From Pullulanibacillus camelliae (lineage in GTDB: Bacteria; Bacillota; Bacilli; Bacillales; Sporolactobacillaceae), in NCBI RefSeq assembly GCF_014642655.1, contig NZ_BMIR01000008.1, positions 119,980-183,979 on the forward strand: a DNA stretch of 64,000 bases, written 5' to 3'. A program made the translations under genes and the position numbers. The notes beneath the pieces are model-generated. The model saw only the letters and a list, made by a program, of their open reading frames with translations. It was not told the DNA's origin and searched no databases. Positions 27,360 through 37,077 of the stretch are shown here, piece by piece. The first letter of the stretch is position 1; every line of letters begins with the position of its first letter.

Positions 27360-27507
27360 TCATGCTCCTCCTTCATCGACTGCTAGGGAATATCTTTTAT
27401 TCTAACCCGATCCCCATCAGAAACTCAAGACCTCTGTGAAAACTCATCTTTCCTTCTCTTATTTATTATTATAAAATAGAAGGGCTAGAATAACGGGAGG
27501 CTGTATT

Positions 27508-30500
27508 ATGTTCCTCAAACAGTTAGAAATATTAGGCTTTAAATCATTTGCACAAAAAGTAACCATTGATTTTGTCTCAGGAGTTACGGCCGTTGTGGGA
27601 CCGAATGGGAGCGGAAAGAGCAATATCACCGATGCGATTAAGTGGGTGCTTGGTGAACAATCAGCCAAGTCGTTGCGCGGAACGAAAATGGAAGATATCA
27701 TTTTCGCTGGAAGTGATTCAAAGCGCTCGCTTAACATGGCGGAGGTCACGCTCGTCCTCGATAATACGGATCACTATATGAATGTAGATTACACGGAGAT
27801 CAGTGTAACAAGACGGGTGTTTCGTTCAGGAGAAAGTGAGTTTCTTCTTAATGGACAGAGATGTCGCTTGAAGGATATTGTTGACTTATTTATGGACTCA
27901 GGCCTAGGCAGAGAGGCCTATTCGATCATCAGTCAAGGTAAAATCGATGAGATTCTCAATAGTAAGGCTGAGGATAAGCGGAGAATTTTTGAAGAAGCTG
28001 CTGGTGTTCTAAAGTATAAAACCCGCAAGCAAAGTGCTGAAAAGAAGCTGGACGAGTCTCAAGAAAATCTCAATCGTGTGGAAGACATTCTTTATGAATT
28101 AGAAGGGCAAGTTGAACCATTGGAGGAACAAGCCTCCATCGCCAAGGATTATCTTGAGAAAAAAGAGCAGTTGGAAGCCATTGAAGTCGCTGTTCTTGCT
28201 CATGATATACAGGTCACGCATGATAAATGGGAGAAGCATACAGAGACGGTTCAAACGCTTAAAGAGAAAGAGATTGAGCAAGCAAGCGTAATCAGTAGCA
28301 CGGAAGCAAAGCATGAGAAGATGCGTGGACACATTCAAGCTCTGGATCAATCCATTGAAGAGCTACAGGCGTCACTTTTGTTGTCCAGTGAGCTCCTTGA
28401 GAAATATGAAGGCAATAAAAAAGTGCTGGAAGAGCGACAAAAGCATGCGAAGGAAAATGCTGAACAATTAGAAGAGCGTCTGGAGATGCTGAAAGAGCGG
28501 CGTTCCTCTGAAGAGGCACTCTTAGAGGACGAACAAGCTGCCCGCGATCAGCAAAAGCAGCAGTTGGAAGTGTTGCAAGATGAGCTGAAGGAAAAAACAC
28601 ATCGTTTGAATCATTTTGAACAAGATATTGAAGCGCATCTTGAACAGCTTAAATCGGATTATTTTGAGCTTTTGAACCAGCAGGCTTCTTTTCGCAATGA
28701 ATCACGTTATTTAACCGATCAAAAGGAACAGCTGCAATCAAAAGGTGAGCGCATTGCCCATGATTATGAGCAGGTAAAAGAAACAACACTAACCATCGAG
28801 GAAAAACGGGCAGAGGCTGAAGAACGCCTGCAGCGTGTGAATGAACAGGTGGCAGAAAACAAAGCCGCCTTTGAGCAGCTCACCCGTGAGCTGCAAAGCA
28901 GGCAGCAGACTTTAGAAAAGTTGAGAGAAACACTGCAGCAAATGGAAAACGTCATCCATCGCGCAGAATCAAGACGCGATATGCTGAAGGAAATGGAAGA
29001 TGACTTTGCAGGGTTTTACGGTGGTGTGAAAACAGTTCTCAAGGCAAGAAAGTCGACACTCAAAGGGATTCATGGTGCCGTTGCTGAGCTAGTCAGAGTG
29101 AACAAAGCTTATGAAGTTGCTGTAGAGACTGCTTTAGGCGCAGCGATGCAACATATTGTTGTCAGTGGAGAAACCGATGCACAGCAGGCCATTCACTATC
29201 TCAAACAACGGAAAGCAGGACGCGCGACCTTTCTACCGCTTTCAGTCATCAAGGCGCGAACGGTTTCTGAAGCAGATTTGCGCATGCTCAGAGAGCATGA
29301 GGCCTTCGTTGGTGTAGGTGCAAGCTTGGTCAGCTATGATAATCAATATCATGCAATTGTCGGTCATCTTCTGGGGCACATTTTAGTGGCGAAGGATATT
29401 AGTGGAGCAACAGCATTAGCCAAAAGGGTTCATTATCGCTATCGCATCGTTACGCTTGATGGAGATGTCATCAGTCCGGGAGGGGCCATGTCTGGGGGAA
29501 GTCGTAAGCAGACGACGACGAATCTTCTTGGACGACAAAGAGAAATTGAGCAATTGGATAAGCAGCTCGTAGAGATGAAGCAGAAGAAAGCCGATCACCT
29601 CACCAAATTACATGATGTTCAGGCGGCCATAAAAACAGGACGTGAGCAGCGCGAACATCAGCAAAAGGTATTGGCTCAGTTAGAAGGTGAACAGCGTGAG
29701 GCGGATGCTGCACTCAAAGAATTAATTTATGACTTGCGCACGTCTTGTGAACGTTTGGCGCTTTTAGAGCGGGATCGCGAGGGGCAAGCGCATGAAAGTG
29801 AAGAAATGCTCGAACGTCTCAATTTTTTAACTAAAGAGCTTGATGCCCTTGCTCATAAACAAACAGAAATGAATGCTGAAATCGAAACAATTACGCATCA
29901 GAAAAAGAATCAAGATGAAACCAAAGCGCTATTGCAGACTGAAATTACAGATCTAAAAGTAGCAGTGGCGCGACAACAAGAGAGCTATAATAGTCAAGAA
30001 GAAAAGGTAGAACGACGTCAGTCTGAGCTCTCCGCTATCATCAAGGAGCTTGATACGATTACGGAGGCACTGCATGATTTGGACAATAATCTAAGCAATC
30101 AGCAGATGAGCTATGAAGAAATGGATCGTCAAATCGCCTCCTGTCGAGAAGATAAAGAAGCCTTAACAACTTGGATTAGTGAGCGCAGGAAAGAAAGGTT
30201 TTCTCTTCACGACGGCCTCCAATCAGGAGAATTGGAGCTTAAAGAAATCAAGCGCTTATATCGTGGGACGGAAGACATGCTTAGAAGAGAAGAAATTGCC
30301 TTAGAACGCTTAGACGTTGAATTGGATAATCTTCTAAACCATTTGCGTGAAGACTATGAGTTAAGCTATGAAGCCGCTAAGGAGAAGTATCCCTTGGAGC
30401 TTGATGTCGAGGAAGCAAAGAAACAAGTCCGTCTGTTAAAGCGATCGATCGAAGAATTAGGTACGGTCAATCTTGGAGCGATTGAAGAATATGAACGCGT

Positions 30501-31071
30501 ATCGACACGTTTAAAATTTTTAACAGAGCAGCGTGAAGATTTGCTGCAAGCAAAAGAGACACTTCTAGGTGTGATTGATGAAATGGATGAAGAAGTGCGC
30601 AAGCGATTTAAGGAAACCTTTGATAGTGTTCGAGAACATTTCAGAGAGGTCTTTAAAGCGTTATTTGGGGGCGGAAAAGCAGATCTTGTGTTAACCGATC
30701 CAGAGGATCTGCTTTATACAGGTGTCGATATCCTGGCGCAACCACCGGGTAAAAAGCTGCAAAATTTATCGCTGTTATCTGGCGGAGAACGGGCGCTTAC
30801 GGCGATTGCGTTATTATTTGCCATTCTTAAAGTCCGTCCTGTTCCGTTTTGTGTTCTTGATGAGGTTGAGGCGGCTTTAGATGACGCCAATGTTGACCGT
30901 TATGCAAAATTCTTAAAGGATTTTAGCTTGGAAACTCAATTTATTGTGGTGACTCACCGTAAAGGGACGATGGAAAAAGCAGATGTTCTTTATGGGGTAA
31001 CCATGCAGGAATCTGGAGTATCGAAGCTCGTTTCCGTTAGACTAGAAGAGACACAGGAGCTTGTGGGTTAA
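27508..31071 (+). CDS. smc: Chromosome condensation ATPase Smc
   Basis: 1187 residues (B. subtilis 1186). Walker A GPNGSGKSNITDAI lies near residue 32; two long coiled-coil arms (about 165-500 and 670-1000) flank a hinge (about 510-660, with GGVKTVLKARKSTL and GGAMSGGS). The C-terminal ATPase half has the signature LLSGGERALTAIALLFA and Walker B CVLDEVEAALDDAN. Smc works with ScpA and ScpB in chromosome segregation. GGGAGGCTGTATT precedes the ATG. ftsY follows 31 bases later. Confidence 0.98.
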   Translation: MFLKQLEILGFKSFAQKVTIDFVSGVTAVVGPNGSGKSNITDAIKWVLGEQSAKSLRGTKMEDIIFAGSDSKRSLNMAEVTLVLDNTDHYMNVDYTEISVTRRVFRSGESEFLLNGQRCRLKDIVDLFMDSGLGREAYSIISQGKIDEILNSKAEDKRRIFEEAAGVLKYKTRKQSAEKKLDESQENLNRVEDILYELEGQVEPLEEQASIAKDYLEKKEQLEAIEVAVLAHDIQVTHDKWEKHTETVQTLKEKEIEQASVISSTEAKHEKMRGHIQALDQSIEELQASLLLSSELLEKYEGNKKVLEERQKHAKENAEQLEERLEMLKERRSSEEALLEDEQAARDQQKQQLEVLQDELKEKTHRLNHFEQDIEAHLEQLKSDYFELLNQQASFRNESRYLTDQKEQLQSKGERIAHDYEQVKETTLTIEEKRAEAEERLQRVNEQVAENKAAFEQLTRELQSRQQTLEKLRETLQQMENVIHRAESRRDMLKEMEDDFAGFYGGVKTVLKARKSTLKGIHGAVAELVRVNKAYEVAVETALGAAMQHIVVSGETDAQQAIHYLKQRKAGRATFLPLSVIKARTVSEADLRMLREHEAFVGVGASLVSYDNQYHAIVGHLLGHILVAKDISGATALAKRVHYRYRIVTLDGDVISPGGAMSGGSRKQTTTNLLGRQREIEQLDKQLVEMKQKKADHLTKLHDVQAAIKTGREQREHQQKVLAQLEGEQREADAALKELIYDLRTSCERLALLERDREGQAHESEEMLERLNFLTKELDALAHKQTEMNAEIETITHQKKNQDETKALLQTEITDLKVAVARQQESYNSQEEKVERRQSELSAIIKELDTITEALHDLDNNLSNQQMSYEEMDRQIASCREDKEALTTWISERRKERFSLHDGLQSGELELKEIKRLYRGTEDMLRREEIALERLDVELDNLLNHLREDYELSYEAAKEKYPLELDVEEAKKQVRLLKRSIEELGTVNLGAIEEYERVSTRLKFLTEQREDLLQAKETLLGVIDEMDEEVRKRFKETFDSVREHFREVFKALFGGGKADLVLTDPEDLLYTGVDILAQPPGKKLQNLSLLSGGERALTAIALLFAILKVRPVPFCVLDEVEAALDDANVDRYAKFLKDFSLETQFIVVTHRKGTMEKADVLYGVTMQESGVSKLVSVRLEETQELVG

Positions 31072-31102
31072 ATGGCTCTCGCGGCAAATGAAGGAGGATA
31101 AC

Positions 31103-32113
31103 ATGGGCTTTCTAAATAAGATAAAAAGTAAACTGACCGGAAAAAATGACTCGGTAACAAGTAAATTTAAATCAGGGTTGACCAAAACGCGACAATCCGT
31201 TGCTTCTAAAGTGAATAATCTAGTCAAACGCTATCGCAAGGTGGACGAAGAATTTTTTGAGGAATTGGAAGATATTTTAATCGGTGCAGATGTCGGTGTC
31301 AATACAGTGATGGAGATTGTTGAACAGCTAAAGGACGAGGCCAGAAGCCGAAATATTAAAGACACGGAAGCCCTTCGAGAAGTGATTGCAGAAGTATTGG
31401 CAGGCATGCTTCAAAAAGAGGACGAAGACTCCGGCATCCACATGAATCCTGATGGTTTGACTGTCCTATTATTCGTAGGGGTTAATGGTGTGGGGAAAAC
31501 AACGACGATCGGAAAGCTAGCCAATCGTTTCAAACAAGAAGGAAAGCAAGTCCTTCTAGCAGCAGGGGACACCTTTCGCGCAGGAGCAATTGAGCAACTG
31601 GAAATTTGGGGCGAGCGAGCAGGCGTAGATGTCATCAAGCATCAGGAAGGCTCTGATCCTGCCGCAGTTGTTTTCGATGCGCTGGCCGCTGCCAAATCCC
31701 GTGGTGTTGATATCCTGATTTGTGATACGGCAGGTCGCCTGCAGAACAAAGTGAATTTGATGAAAGAGCTTGAAAAGGTGAAACGCGTGATTGCCCGCGA
31801 GCTTCCTGGGGCTCCGCATGAAGTGTTGTTAGCCTTAGATGCCACGACAGGGCAGAACGCTTTGAGTCAAGCGAAGACCTTTGGCCAGGCAACGGATGTG
31901 ACAGGCATCGTATTGACAAAGCTTGACGGAACCGCAAAAGGGGGCATTGTCTTTGCTATTCGCAATGAGCTTGATCTCCCTGTTAAGTTTGTCACCTTGG
32001 GTGAAGGGATTGACGATATTCAACCGTTTGACGCGGATGCTTTTGTCTACGGTCTTTTTGCAGATATGCTCTCAGAAGATGAAGAGAATGAAGAGGCGAA
32101 TCAAGCTGAATAG
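31103..32113 (+). CDS. ftsY: Signal recognition particle receptor FtsY
   Basis: 336 residues. A short basic N-terminus (MGFLNKIKSKLTGKN) replaces the long acidic A domain of E. coli FtsY, as in other Firmicutes. The NG domain shows GVNGVGKTTTIGKLA, CDTAGRLQNK and TKLDGTAKGG. It docks Ffh-ribosome complexes at the membrane. An upstream in-frame start at 31061 overlaps smc; AAGGAGGATAAC defines ATG 31103. Confidence 0.96.
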   Translation: MGFLNKIKSKLTGKNDSVTSKFKSGLTKTRQSVASKVNNLVKRYRKVDEEFFEELEDILIGADVGVNTVMEIVEQLKDEARSRNIKDTEALREVIAEVLAGMLQKEDEDSGIHMNPDGLTVLLFVGVNGVGKTTTIGKLANRFKQEGKQVLLAAGDTFRAGAIEQLEIWGERAGVDVIKHQEGSDPAAVVFDALAAAKSRGVDILICDTAGRLQNKVNLMKELEKVKRVIARELPGAPHEVLLALDATTGQNALSQAKTFGQATDVTGIVLTKLDGTAKGGIVFAIRNELDLPVKFVTLGEGIDDIQPFDADAFVYGLFADMLSEDEENEEANQAE

Positions 32114-32203
32114 CTCTGAAAAGAAAAGAGACTTGACAGAGAATGCTGCTGTCGTTTATGATAGTTGTTGTGTAAAGGATAATAACTTTACAAGGTGGAG
32201 CTT

Positions 32204-32536
32204 ATGCTAGAGAAAAAATTATATGTCAACGCACTTTATGATTTTTATCACTCTCTTCTGACAGAAAAACAACGCAAATATATGGATTTATATTATGTCG
32301 ATGATTTTTCTCTTGGTGAAATTGCTGAAAATTTTGGTGTGTCGAGACAAGCAGTTTACGATAATCTAAAGCGTACCGAAACCCTTCTCGATGATTTTGA
32401 GAGTCATCTTCACCTTTACGAAAAATATACGGAGCGTTCCTCGCGATTAGAAGAACTACGAGCGCTTCTTGATAAAGAGCCATTTTCAAAGCAACAGGCT
32501 ATTGAGATGATTGAAGGCATTGAGAATCTAGATTAG
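32204..32536 (+). CDS. ylxM: YlxM family helix-turn-helix protein
   Basis: 110 residues, the usual length, with TEKQRKYMDLYYVDDFSLGE and a sigma-70 region 4-like HTH (IAENFGVSRQAVYDNLKRTE). In other Firmicutes YlxM stimulates or accompanies the SRP pathway, which its place between ftsY and ffh supports. GTG 32195 is in frame, but AAGGTGG points to ATG 32204. Confidence 0.92.
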   Translation: MLEKKLYVNALYDFYHSLLTEKQRKYMDLYYVDDFSLGEIAENFGVSRQAVYDNLKRTETLLDDFESHLHLYEKYTERSSRLEELRALLDKEPFSKQQAIEMIEGIENLD

Positions 32537-32547
32537 GAGGCGGCCAG

Positions 32548-33894
32548 ATGGCATTTGAAAGTTTAGCCGACCGACTTCAGGAGACATTTAAGAAGATCAG
32601 GGGTAAGGGCAAGGTTTCTGAAGCTGATGTGAAGCAAATGACGCGAGAAATTCGTCTCGCATTGCTAGAGGCAGATGTTAACTTTAAGGTCGTTAAAGAT
32701 TTTATTAATCGCGTGAAAGAAAGAGCCATTGGTCAAGAGGTCTTGAAGAGTCTGACGCCTGGGCAACAGGTCATTAAAGTGGTTCAAGACGAACTGACTG
32801 AGCTCATGGGCGGAGAGCAAAGCAAGCTTAACCTTGCGAGTAAACCCCCGACAGTGATCATGCTGGTCGGTCTACAAGGTGCCGGTAAAACCACCTCGAA
32901 TGGTAAGCTGGCGAACTATGTGCGCAAACAGTTTAATAAAAATCCTTTGCTCGTCGCTGCCGATGTCTATCGACCAGCCGCAATCAAACAACTGCAAACC
33001 CTTGGCAAACAGCTGAATATGCCTGTGTTCTCACTGGGTGAGGATGCTGACCCCGTCGATATTGTAGCACAGAGTGTCGAAAAGGCTAAGGAAGAGCATC
33101 ATGACGTTGTTTTGATCGATACGGCCGGACGCTTACATGTCGATGAAGAAATGATGGAAGAGCTGCAGCGCATTGAGGCAGCGGTTAAGCCTGATGAAAC
33201 CTTTTTAGTTGTCGATGCCATGACGGGGCAAGATGCGGTTAACGTTGCGGAAAGCTTTAGCGAGCGTTTAAACCTCACAGGTGTCATTCTAACAAAGCTA
33301 GATGGTGACACGCGAGGTGGCGCAGCGCTTTCTGTAAAAGCTGTAACAGGACAGCCGATTAAATTTGCGGCAACGGGCGAGAAGCTGGATGCTCTTGAAC
33401 CTTTCCATCCTGATCGCATGGCTTCGCGTATCCTTGGTATGGGTGATGTTTTAACACTCATTGAAAAGGCTCAGCAGGATATGGATGAGCAAAAGGCCAA
33501 GGATATGGAAAAGAAAATGCGCACAATGAGCTTTACGTTTGATGACTTCCTTGAACAGATTGGTCAGGTGCGCAAGATGGGGCCACTCGATGAATTGCTG
33601 TCGATGATGCCTGGTGCAAATAAGCTAAAAGGCATGAAAAATATTCAAATCGATGATAAGCAAATCGGGCATGTCGAGGCGATCATTCGCTCGATGACTT
33701 CTGAGGAAAAAGAGGAGCCGGACATTATCAATGCAAGTCGTAAGCGCCGTATTGCGAACGGAAGCGGCACTTCGATTCAAGATGTCAATCGTCTGCTAAA
33801 GCAATTCAAAGATATGAAGAAAATGATGAAGCAGATGATGGGTGGCACCAAAGGCAAGAAGAAGAAAAATCCGTTCAATTTACCTTTCATGTAA
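32548..33894 (+). CDS. ffh: Signal recognition particle protein Ffh
   Basis: 448 residues. NG domain with GLQGAGKTTSNGKLA, DTAGRLHVDEEM and TKLDGDTRGGAAL; the Met-rich M domain (about 300-435) binds signal peptides and SRP RNA (MRTMSFTFDDFLEQIGQV, SRKRRIANGSGTSIQDVN) and ends MMKQMMGGTKGKKKKNPF. Starts 11 bases after ylxM behind GGAGGCGG. Confidence 0.97.
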   Translation: MAFESLADRLQETFKKIRGKGKVSEADVKQMTREIRLALLEADVNFKVVKDFINRVKERAIGQEVLKSLTPGQQVIKVVQDELTELMGGEQSKLNLASKPPTVIMLVGLQGAGKTTSNGKLANYVRKQFNKNPLLVAADVYRPAAIKQLQTLGKQLNMPVFSLGEDADPVDIVAQSVEKAKEEHHDVVLIDTAGRLHVDEEMMEELQRIEAAVKPDETFLVVDAMTGQDAVNVAESFSERLNLTGVILTKLDGDTRGGAALSVKAVTGQPIKFAATGEKLDALEPFHPDRMASRILGMGDVLTLIEKAQQDMDEQKAKDMEKKMRTMSFTFDDFLEQIGQVRKMGPLDELLSMMPGANKLKGMKNIQIDDKQIGHVEAIIRSMTSEEKEEPDIINASRKRRIANGSGTSIQDVNRLLKQFKDMKKMMKQMMGGTKGKKKKNPFNLPFM

Positions 33895-33960
33895 TTAGCA
33901 ATAGCTGTTTACATTATATAAAACTAAATTTATTTAAGAAAAATAGGAGTGTTTACAAAA

Positions 33961-34233
33961 ATGGCAGTAAAAATTCGTTTAAAACGCATGGGTTCAAAAA
34001 AACGTCCTTTCTATCGTGTAGTTGTGGCTGATTCACGTTCACCACGTGACGGTCGTATTATCGAGCAAATTGGTACGTATAACCCAATCGCTCAGCCTGC
34101 TGAGGTTAAAATTGATGAAGCGAAAGCACTGGATTGGATGTCAAAAGGTGCGAAGCCTTCAGATACAGTACGCAATCTTTTCTCCAATGAAGGTTTACTA
34201 GAGAAGTTCCATCAGTCTAAATCAGCAAAGTAA
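33961..34233 (+). CDS. rpsP: 30S ribosomal protein S16
   Basis: 90 residues: [40 protein letters not shown] and [18 protein letters not shown] 33949 is in frame upstream, but homology begins at ATG 33961, preceded by AGGAGTG. It is followed by khpA twelve bases later, the conserved neighbour. Confidence 0.97.
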   Translation: MAVKIRLKRMGSKKRPFYRVVVADSRSPRDGRIIEQIGTYNPIAQPAEVKIDEAKALDWMSKGAKPSDTVRNLFSNEGLLEKFHQSKSAK

Positions 34234-34245
34234 GGAGACGGTTTT

Positions 34246-34476
34246 ATGGATGAGCTGATCAAAGCGGTCGTCTGTCCACTGGTAGATTATCCTGAAGACG
34301 TGCGCATCATAGCAGAACAAGAGGCATCGCGAGTGAATTATACCCTCTCCGTTAATAAAGAAGATATGGGAAAGGTGATTGGCAAGCACGGCCGCACGGC
34401 TAGTGCGATCCGATCCGTTGTTCATGCTGCGGGTTTGTCTCATCAAGAAAACGTCACTTTAACGATACAGGAATAA
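34246..34476 (+). CDS. khpA: KH-domain RNA-binding protein KhpA (YlqC)
   Basis: 76 residues with a single KH fold and the binding loop GKVIGKHGRTASAIR. In streptococci and other Firmicutes KhpA pairs with KhpB and binds many RNAs, affecting cell division and elongation. AAGGAGACGGTTTT precedes the ATG. In B. subtilis ylqD separates it from rimM; here a terminator does. Confidence 0.93.
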   Translation: MDELIKAVVCPLVDYPEDVRIIAEQEASRVNYTLSVNKEDMGKVIGKHGRTASAIRSVVHAAGLSHQENVTLTIQE

Positions 34477-34489
34477 AGAGATAAAGGGG

Positions 34490-34518
34490 AGAGGACATGA
34501 GCCTTTCCTCTTTTTTTG
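34490..34518 (+). terminator. Terminator between khpA and rimM
   Basis: AGAGGA (34490-34495) pairs with TCCTCT (34506-34511), extended by GA/TT, followed by seven Ts. rimM must then have its own promoter or depend on read-through. Confidence 0.75.
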
Positions 34519-34554
34519 AAGAAGGATAAAAGTTGACTAAAGAGGTTGATAGGA

Positions 34555-35082
34555 TTGACAGAATGGTTTAATGTAGGAAAAATTGTCAATACACATGGGA
34601 TTCATGGTGAGGTACGTGTCATCAGCCGCACCGATTTCCCTGATGAACGCTATGCACAAGGCAGTGTGCTATATGCTGGCGAAGACCGCCAAGCGGATAA
34701 GCAAGCTGTAACCGTTGAAAGCCATCGTCGTCACAAGCAATTTGATTTGCTTAAATTCAAAGCCCTTGATGGGATTAATGCAGTGCTTCCCTTGAAAGGA
34801 CAAACGCTCTATGTTACTGAAGAGGCACTCACAGCGCTACCAGAGGATGAATATTATTATCATGAAATCGTCGGCTGTGAGGTTTATTCTGATACGGGGA
34901 TTTGTTTAGGCAAGGTAAAGGAAATCCTTTCACCGGGTGCGAATGATGTGTGGGTAGTTGATCGCAAAGGGAAAAAGGATGTTTTACTCCCTTATATTGA
35001 AGAGGTCGTCAAACAGGTGGATGTCCAGGCAAAACGGATTACGGTCCATTTAATGGAGGGGCTGATCGATGATGCAGATTGA
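34555..35082 (+). CDS. rimM: Ribosome maturation factor RimM
   Basis: 175 residues with [20 protein letters not shown], the two-domain pattern [15 protein letters not shown] and the PRC-barrel segment [14 protein letters not shown]. RimM assists assembly of the 30S head near S19. TTG 34546 is in frame, but the MTEWFNVGK alignment and AGAGGT eight bases upstream favour TTG 34555. It overlaps trmD by 14 bases. Confidence 0.94.
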   Translation: MTEWFNVGKIVNTHGIHGEVRVISRTDFPDERYAQGSVLYAGEDRQADKQAVTVESHRRHKQFDLLKFKALDGINAVLPLKGQTLYVTEEALTALPEDEYYYHEIVGCEVYSDTGICLGKVKEILSPGANDVWVVDRKGKKDVLLPYIEEVVKQVDVQAKRITVHLMEGLIDDAD

Positions 35083-35815
35083 TGTGTTGTCGCTGTTTCC
35101 TGATATGTTCACCGGTGTCTTTCAATCCTCCATTCTAAAGAAGGCTGCGGATAATGACTTGGCTTCTTTTCATGTCACGGATTATCGTGATTTTTCTTTA
35201 GACAAACATCATCGTGTGGATGATTATCCATATGGTGGAGGCGCAGGGATGGTCCTTACTGCCCAGCCACTATTTGATGCTGTTGACCATGTTACGGCAC
35301 AGGCCAAAGCGAAGCCTCGCGTGATTCTTATGACACCTCAGGGCGAGCGCTTTGACCACCAAAAGGCTGTAGAGCTTTCAAAGGAAGAACACCTCATCTT
35401 TATTTGCGGGCATTATGAAGGCTATGATGAACGGATTCGCGAGCACTTGGTAACGGACGAGCTATCCATTGGCGATTATGTGTTGACTGGTGGCGAGCTA
35501 CCAGCGATGGTGATGATTGATAGCGTAGTCAGACTTTTGCCGGGAGTTTTAGGTAATGAGGCCTCCCCTATCGCAGATTCCTTTTCCAATGGCCTACTTG
35601 AGCATCCACAGTATACGCGACCCGCAGATTTTCGCGGTATGAAGGTGCCTGAGGTCCTCTTATCCGGTCATCACAAAAACATTGAGGCTTGGCGTCATAA
35701 AGAGTCATTAAGGCGTACGTTTGAGCGTCGGCCGGATTTATTAGAGAATTATCCGCTTAGTGAGCAAGAGAAGCAATGGATAAACGACTGGCAGCAAGCT
35801 AAGAAGAACGGATAA
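35069..35815 (+). CDS. trmD: tRNA (guanine37-N1)-methyltransferase TrmD
   Basis: 248 residues, SPOUT family with a trefoil knot: [25 protein letters not shown] and [15 protein letters not shown]. It methylates G37 next to the anticodon and prevents frameshifting. ATG 35069 and 35072 are adjacent; GGAGGGG is seven bases from the first. The start lies inside rimM, implying coupled translation. Confidence 0.96.
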   Translation: MMQIDVLSLFPDMFTGVFQSSILKKAADNDLASFHVTDYRDFSLDKHHRVDDYPYGGGAGMVLTAQPLFDAVDHVTAQAKAKPRVILMTPQGERFDHQKAVELSKEEHLIFICGHYEGYDERIREHLVTDELSIGDYVLTGGELPAMVMIDSVVRLLPGVLGNEASPIADSFSNGLLEHPQYTRPADFRGMKVPEVLLSGHHKNIEAWRHKESLRRTFERRPDLLENYPLSEQEKQWINDWQQAKKNG

Positions 35816-35895
35816 CAAGGAAAGAAAACTTAAGTAGCCTGTGAATTCTAGCTTTAATCGCCTTTTTGATAGGCCGCAGTACATAGAAGAAAGCC

Positions 35896-35924
35896 TTGCA
35901 TGTGACCGGATCATATGGTATCAT
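35896..35924 (+). promoter_or_regulatory. Sigma-A promoter of rplS
   Basis: TTGCAT (35896-35901), 17 bases, TATCAT (35919-35924), giving a leader of about 80 bases before L19. Confidence 0.65.
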
Positions 35925-35931
35925 GATTTTT

Positions 35932-36005
35932 GTGGCAAAATGCCAGTGATTACTGTGTTCCGCTGTAATGGCTATTGGACATTATAAGAGCATTTGTTGG
36001 AAGGA
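35932..36005 (+). promoter_or_regulatory. Candidate L19 leader RNA
   Basis: The 5' leader contains a short hairpin (GGCAAAATGCC) overlapping a larger one, in which ATTAC and GTAAT flank TGTGTTCCGCT. An autoregulatory L19 leader is described before rplS in many Firmicutes; position and hairpins fit, but I have not matched the family model. Confidence 0.45.
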
Positions 36006-36013
36006 GGGGCATT

Positions 36014-36355
36014 ATGCAATCTATTATTGATGAAATTACTAAAGAACAGTTAAGAACGGATCTTCCTGATTTCCGTCCTGGTGATACAGTTCGAGTACAT
36101 GTTAAAGTTGTCGAAGGTCAACGTGAACGTATCCAAATGTACGAAGGTGTGGTTATTAAGCGCCGCGGTGGTGGAATTAGCGAAACGTTTACTGTACGTA
36201 AGATTTCCTACGGTGTTGGTGTAGAAAGAACTTTCCCTGTTCATACACCAAAAATCGAAAAGCTTGAAATTGTGCGTCGTGGTAAAGTCCGTCGTGCGAA
36301 GCTTTATTATCTACGTAATCTTCGTGGTAAAGCAGCGCGTATTAAAAGCAGATAA
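36014..36355 (+). CDS. rplS: 50S ribosomal protein L19
   Basis: 113 residues, [20 protein letters not shown], with [38 protein letters not shown] and [14 protein letters not shown]. The frame is open from 35975, but AAGGAGGGGCATT fixes ATG 36014. L19 sits at the 30S-50S interface. Two terminators follow, so the transcript ends before the CRISPR region. Confidence 0.97.
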   Translation: MQSIIDEITKEQLRTDLPDFRPGDTVRVHVKVVEGQRERIQMYEGVVIKRRGGGISETFTVRKISYGVGVERTFPVHTPKIEKLEIVRRGKVRRAKLYYLRNLRGKAARIKSR

Positions 36356-36397
36356 TAACACACAAGGTCTGGTTGCATAAAACTAGACTGAGGAAAG

Positions 36398-36434
36398 AGA
36401 CTGCGAGACGCTTTCTGGTCAAGCAGTCTTTTTT
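36398..36434 (+). terminator. First terminator after rplS
   Basis: AGACTGC (36398-36404) pairs with GCAGTCT (36423-36429), followed by TTTTT. Confidence 0.8.
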
Positions 36435-36460
36435 CACACTATACATAAAATGCGTCGCCC

Positions 36461-36489
36461 AAAAGGAGCTTCTTCAAGCTCCTTTTTTT
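36461..36489 (+). terminator. Second terminator after rplS
   Basis: AAAAGGAGCTT (36461-36471) pairs perfectly with AAGCTCCTTTT (36476-36486), loop CTTC, then more Ts. The A-rich left arm also makes it usable from the minus strand. Confidence 0.88.
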
Positions 36490-36577
36490 AAAAGGGAAGA
36501 AGATATAAAGCTTTGTGGCAAGTAGCGGTAGACTCATTTGCCGCGCAGTTGCCCGATTTCCGCTATTGATTGAATGC

Positions 36578-36800
36578 TAACAAATAGTGGTGAGCGTTTC
36601 CAAGTGATGTCCCGAATGTAACAAAAGAGAGAGGCAAGAGAACAAAAGGTCTGGGTATTTTAACAAAAGACGCGTCCAAATTAACAAATAACGAACAAAT
36701 CCAGGAGTCAAGTTTCCAAATCCGGATGTGAGCGTAACACATGGTGTAGGCAACTTAACAAAATGACCAAAAGGCGTGCCTGTTTTAATAAAAACCCTAT
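36578..36800 (-). repeat. Degenerate AACAAA/TTTGTT repeat array (left copy, minus orientation)
   Basis: AACAAA-type words recur every 15-50 bases. Two units of about 50 bases (36578-36627 and 36693-36741) read on the minus strand as TTTGTT, a CATC or GATTTGGAAAC core, then TTTGTT. They match units in the array at 42640-42990, which lies in the opposite orientation. The stretch 36490-36900 has no gene. Confidence 0.65.
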
Positions 36801-36904
36801 GCAAAATAGCCAAACAGCCATCCTAAAAGACTAACCTGAACCGACTCCATCTCATTGGCTCGCTTGTCGCAAATGAGGAGCAGCATGTTATACTAGGTTT
36901 ATAA

Positions 36905-37077
36905 AAGATGGCATTCTAGGTGCGAATGTAAAGCGAACATAAAATACTAGGGAGATTCGCACCAAATAGAAGTCTATTTTAATTCCCTTTATTTCCAATT
37001 ATAAATTTTTTTGGATAACAAAAATGTATTTTTGGTAAAAAAAAGAAATGATTAAGGTTTTTTTACTAACTTCCGCT
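36905..37077 (+). promoter_or_regulatory. Candidate CRISPR leader
   Basis: A/T-rich sequence immediately upstream of the first repeat, ending in a T-rich run and CTAACTTCCGCT. Leaders lie on this side when the repeat reads GTCGCAC...GGATTGAAAT, with the 3' end of each repeat giving the crRNA 5' handle. The exact border is not defined by the sequence. Confidence 0.55.
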
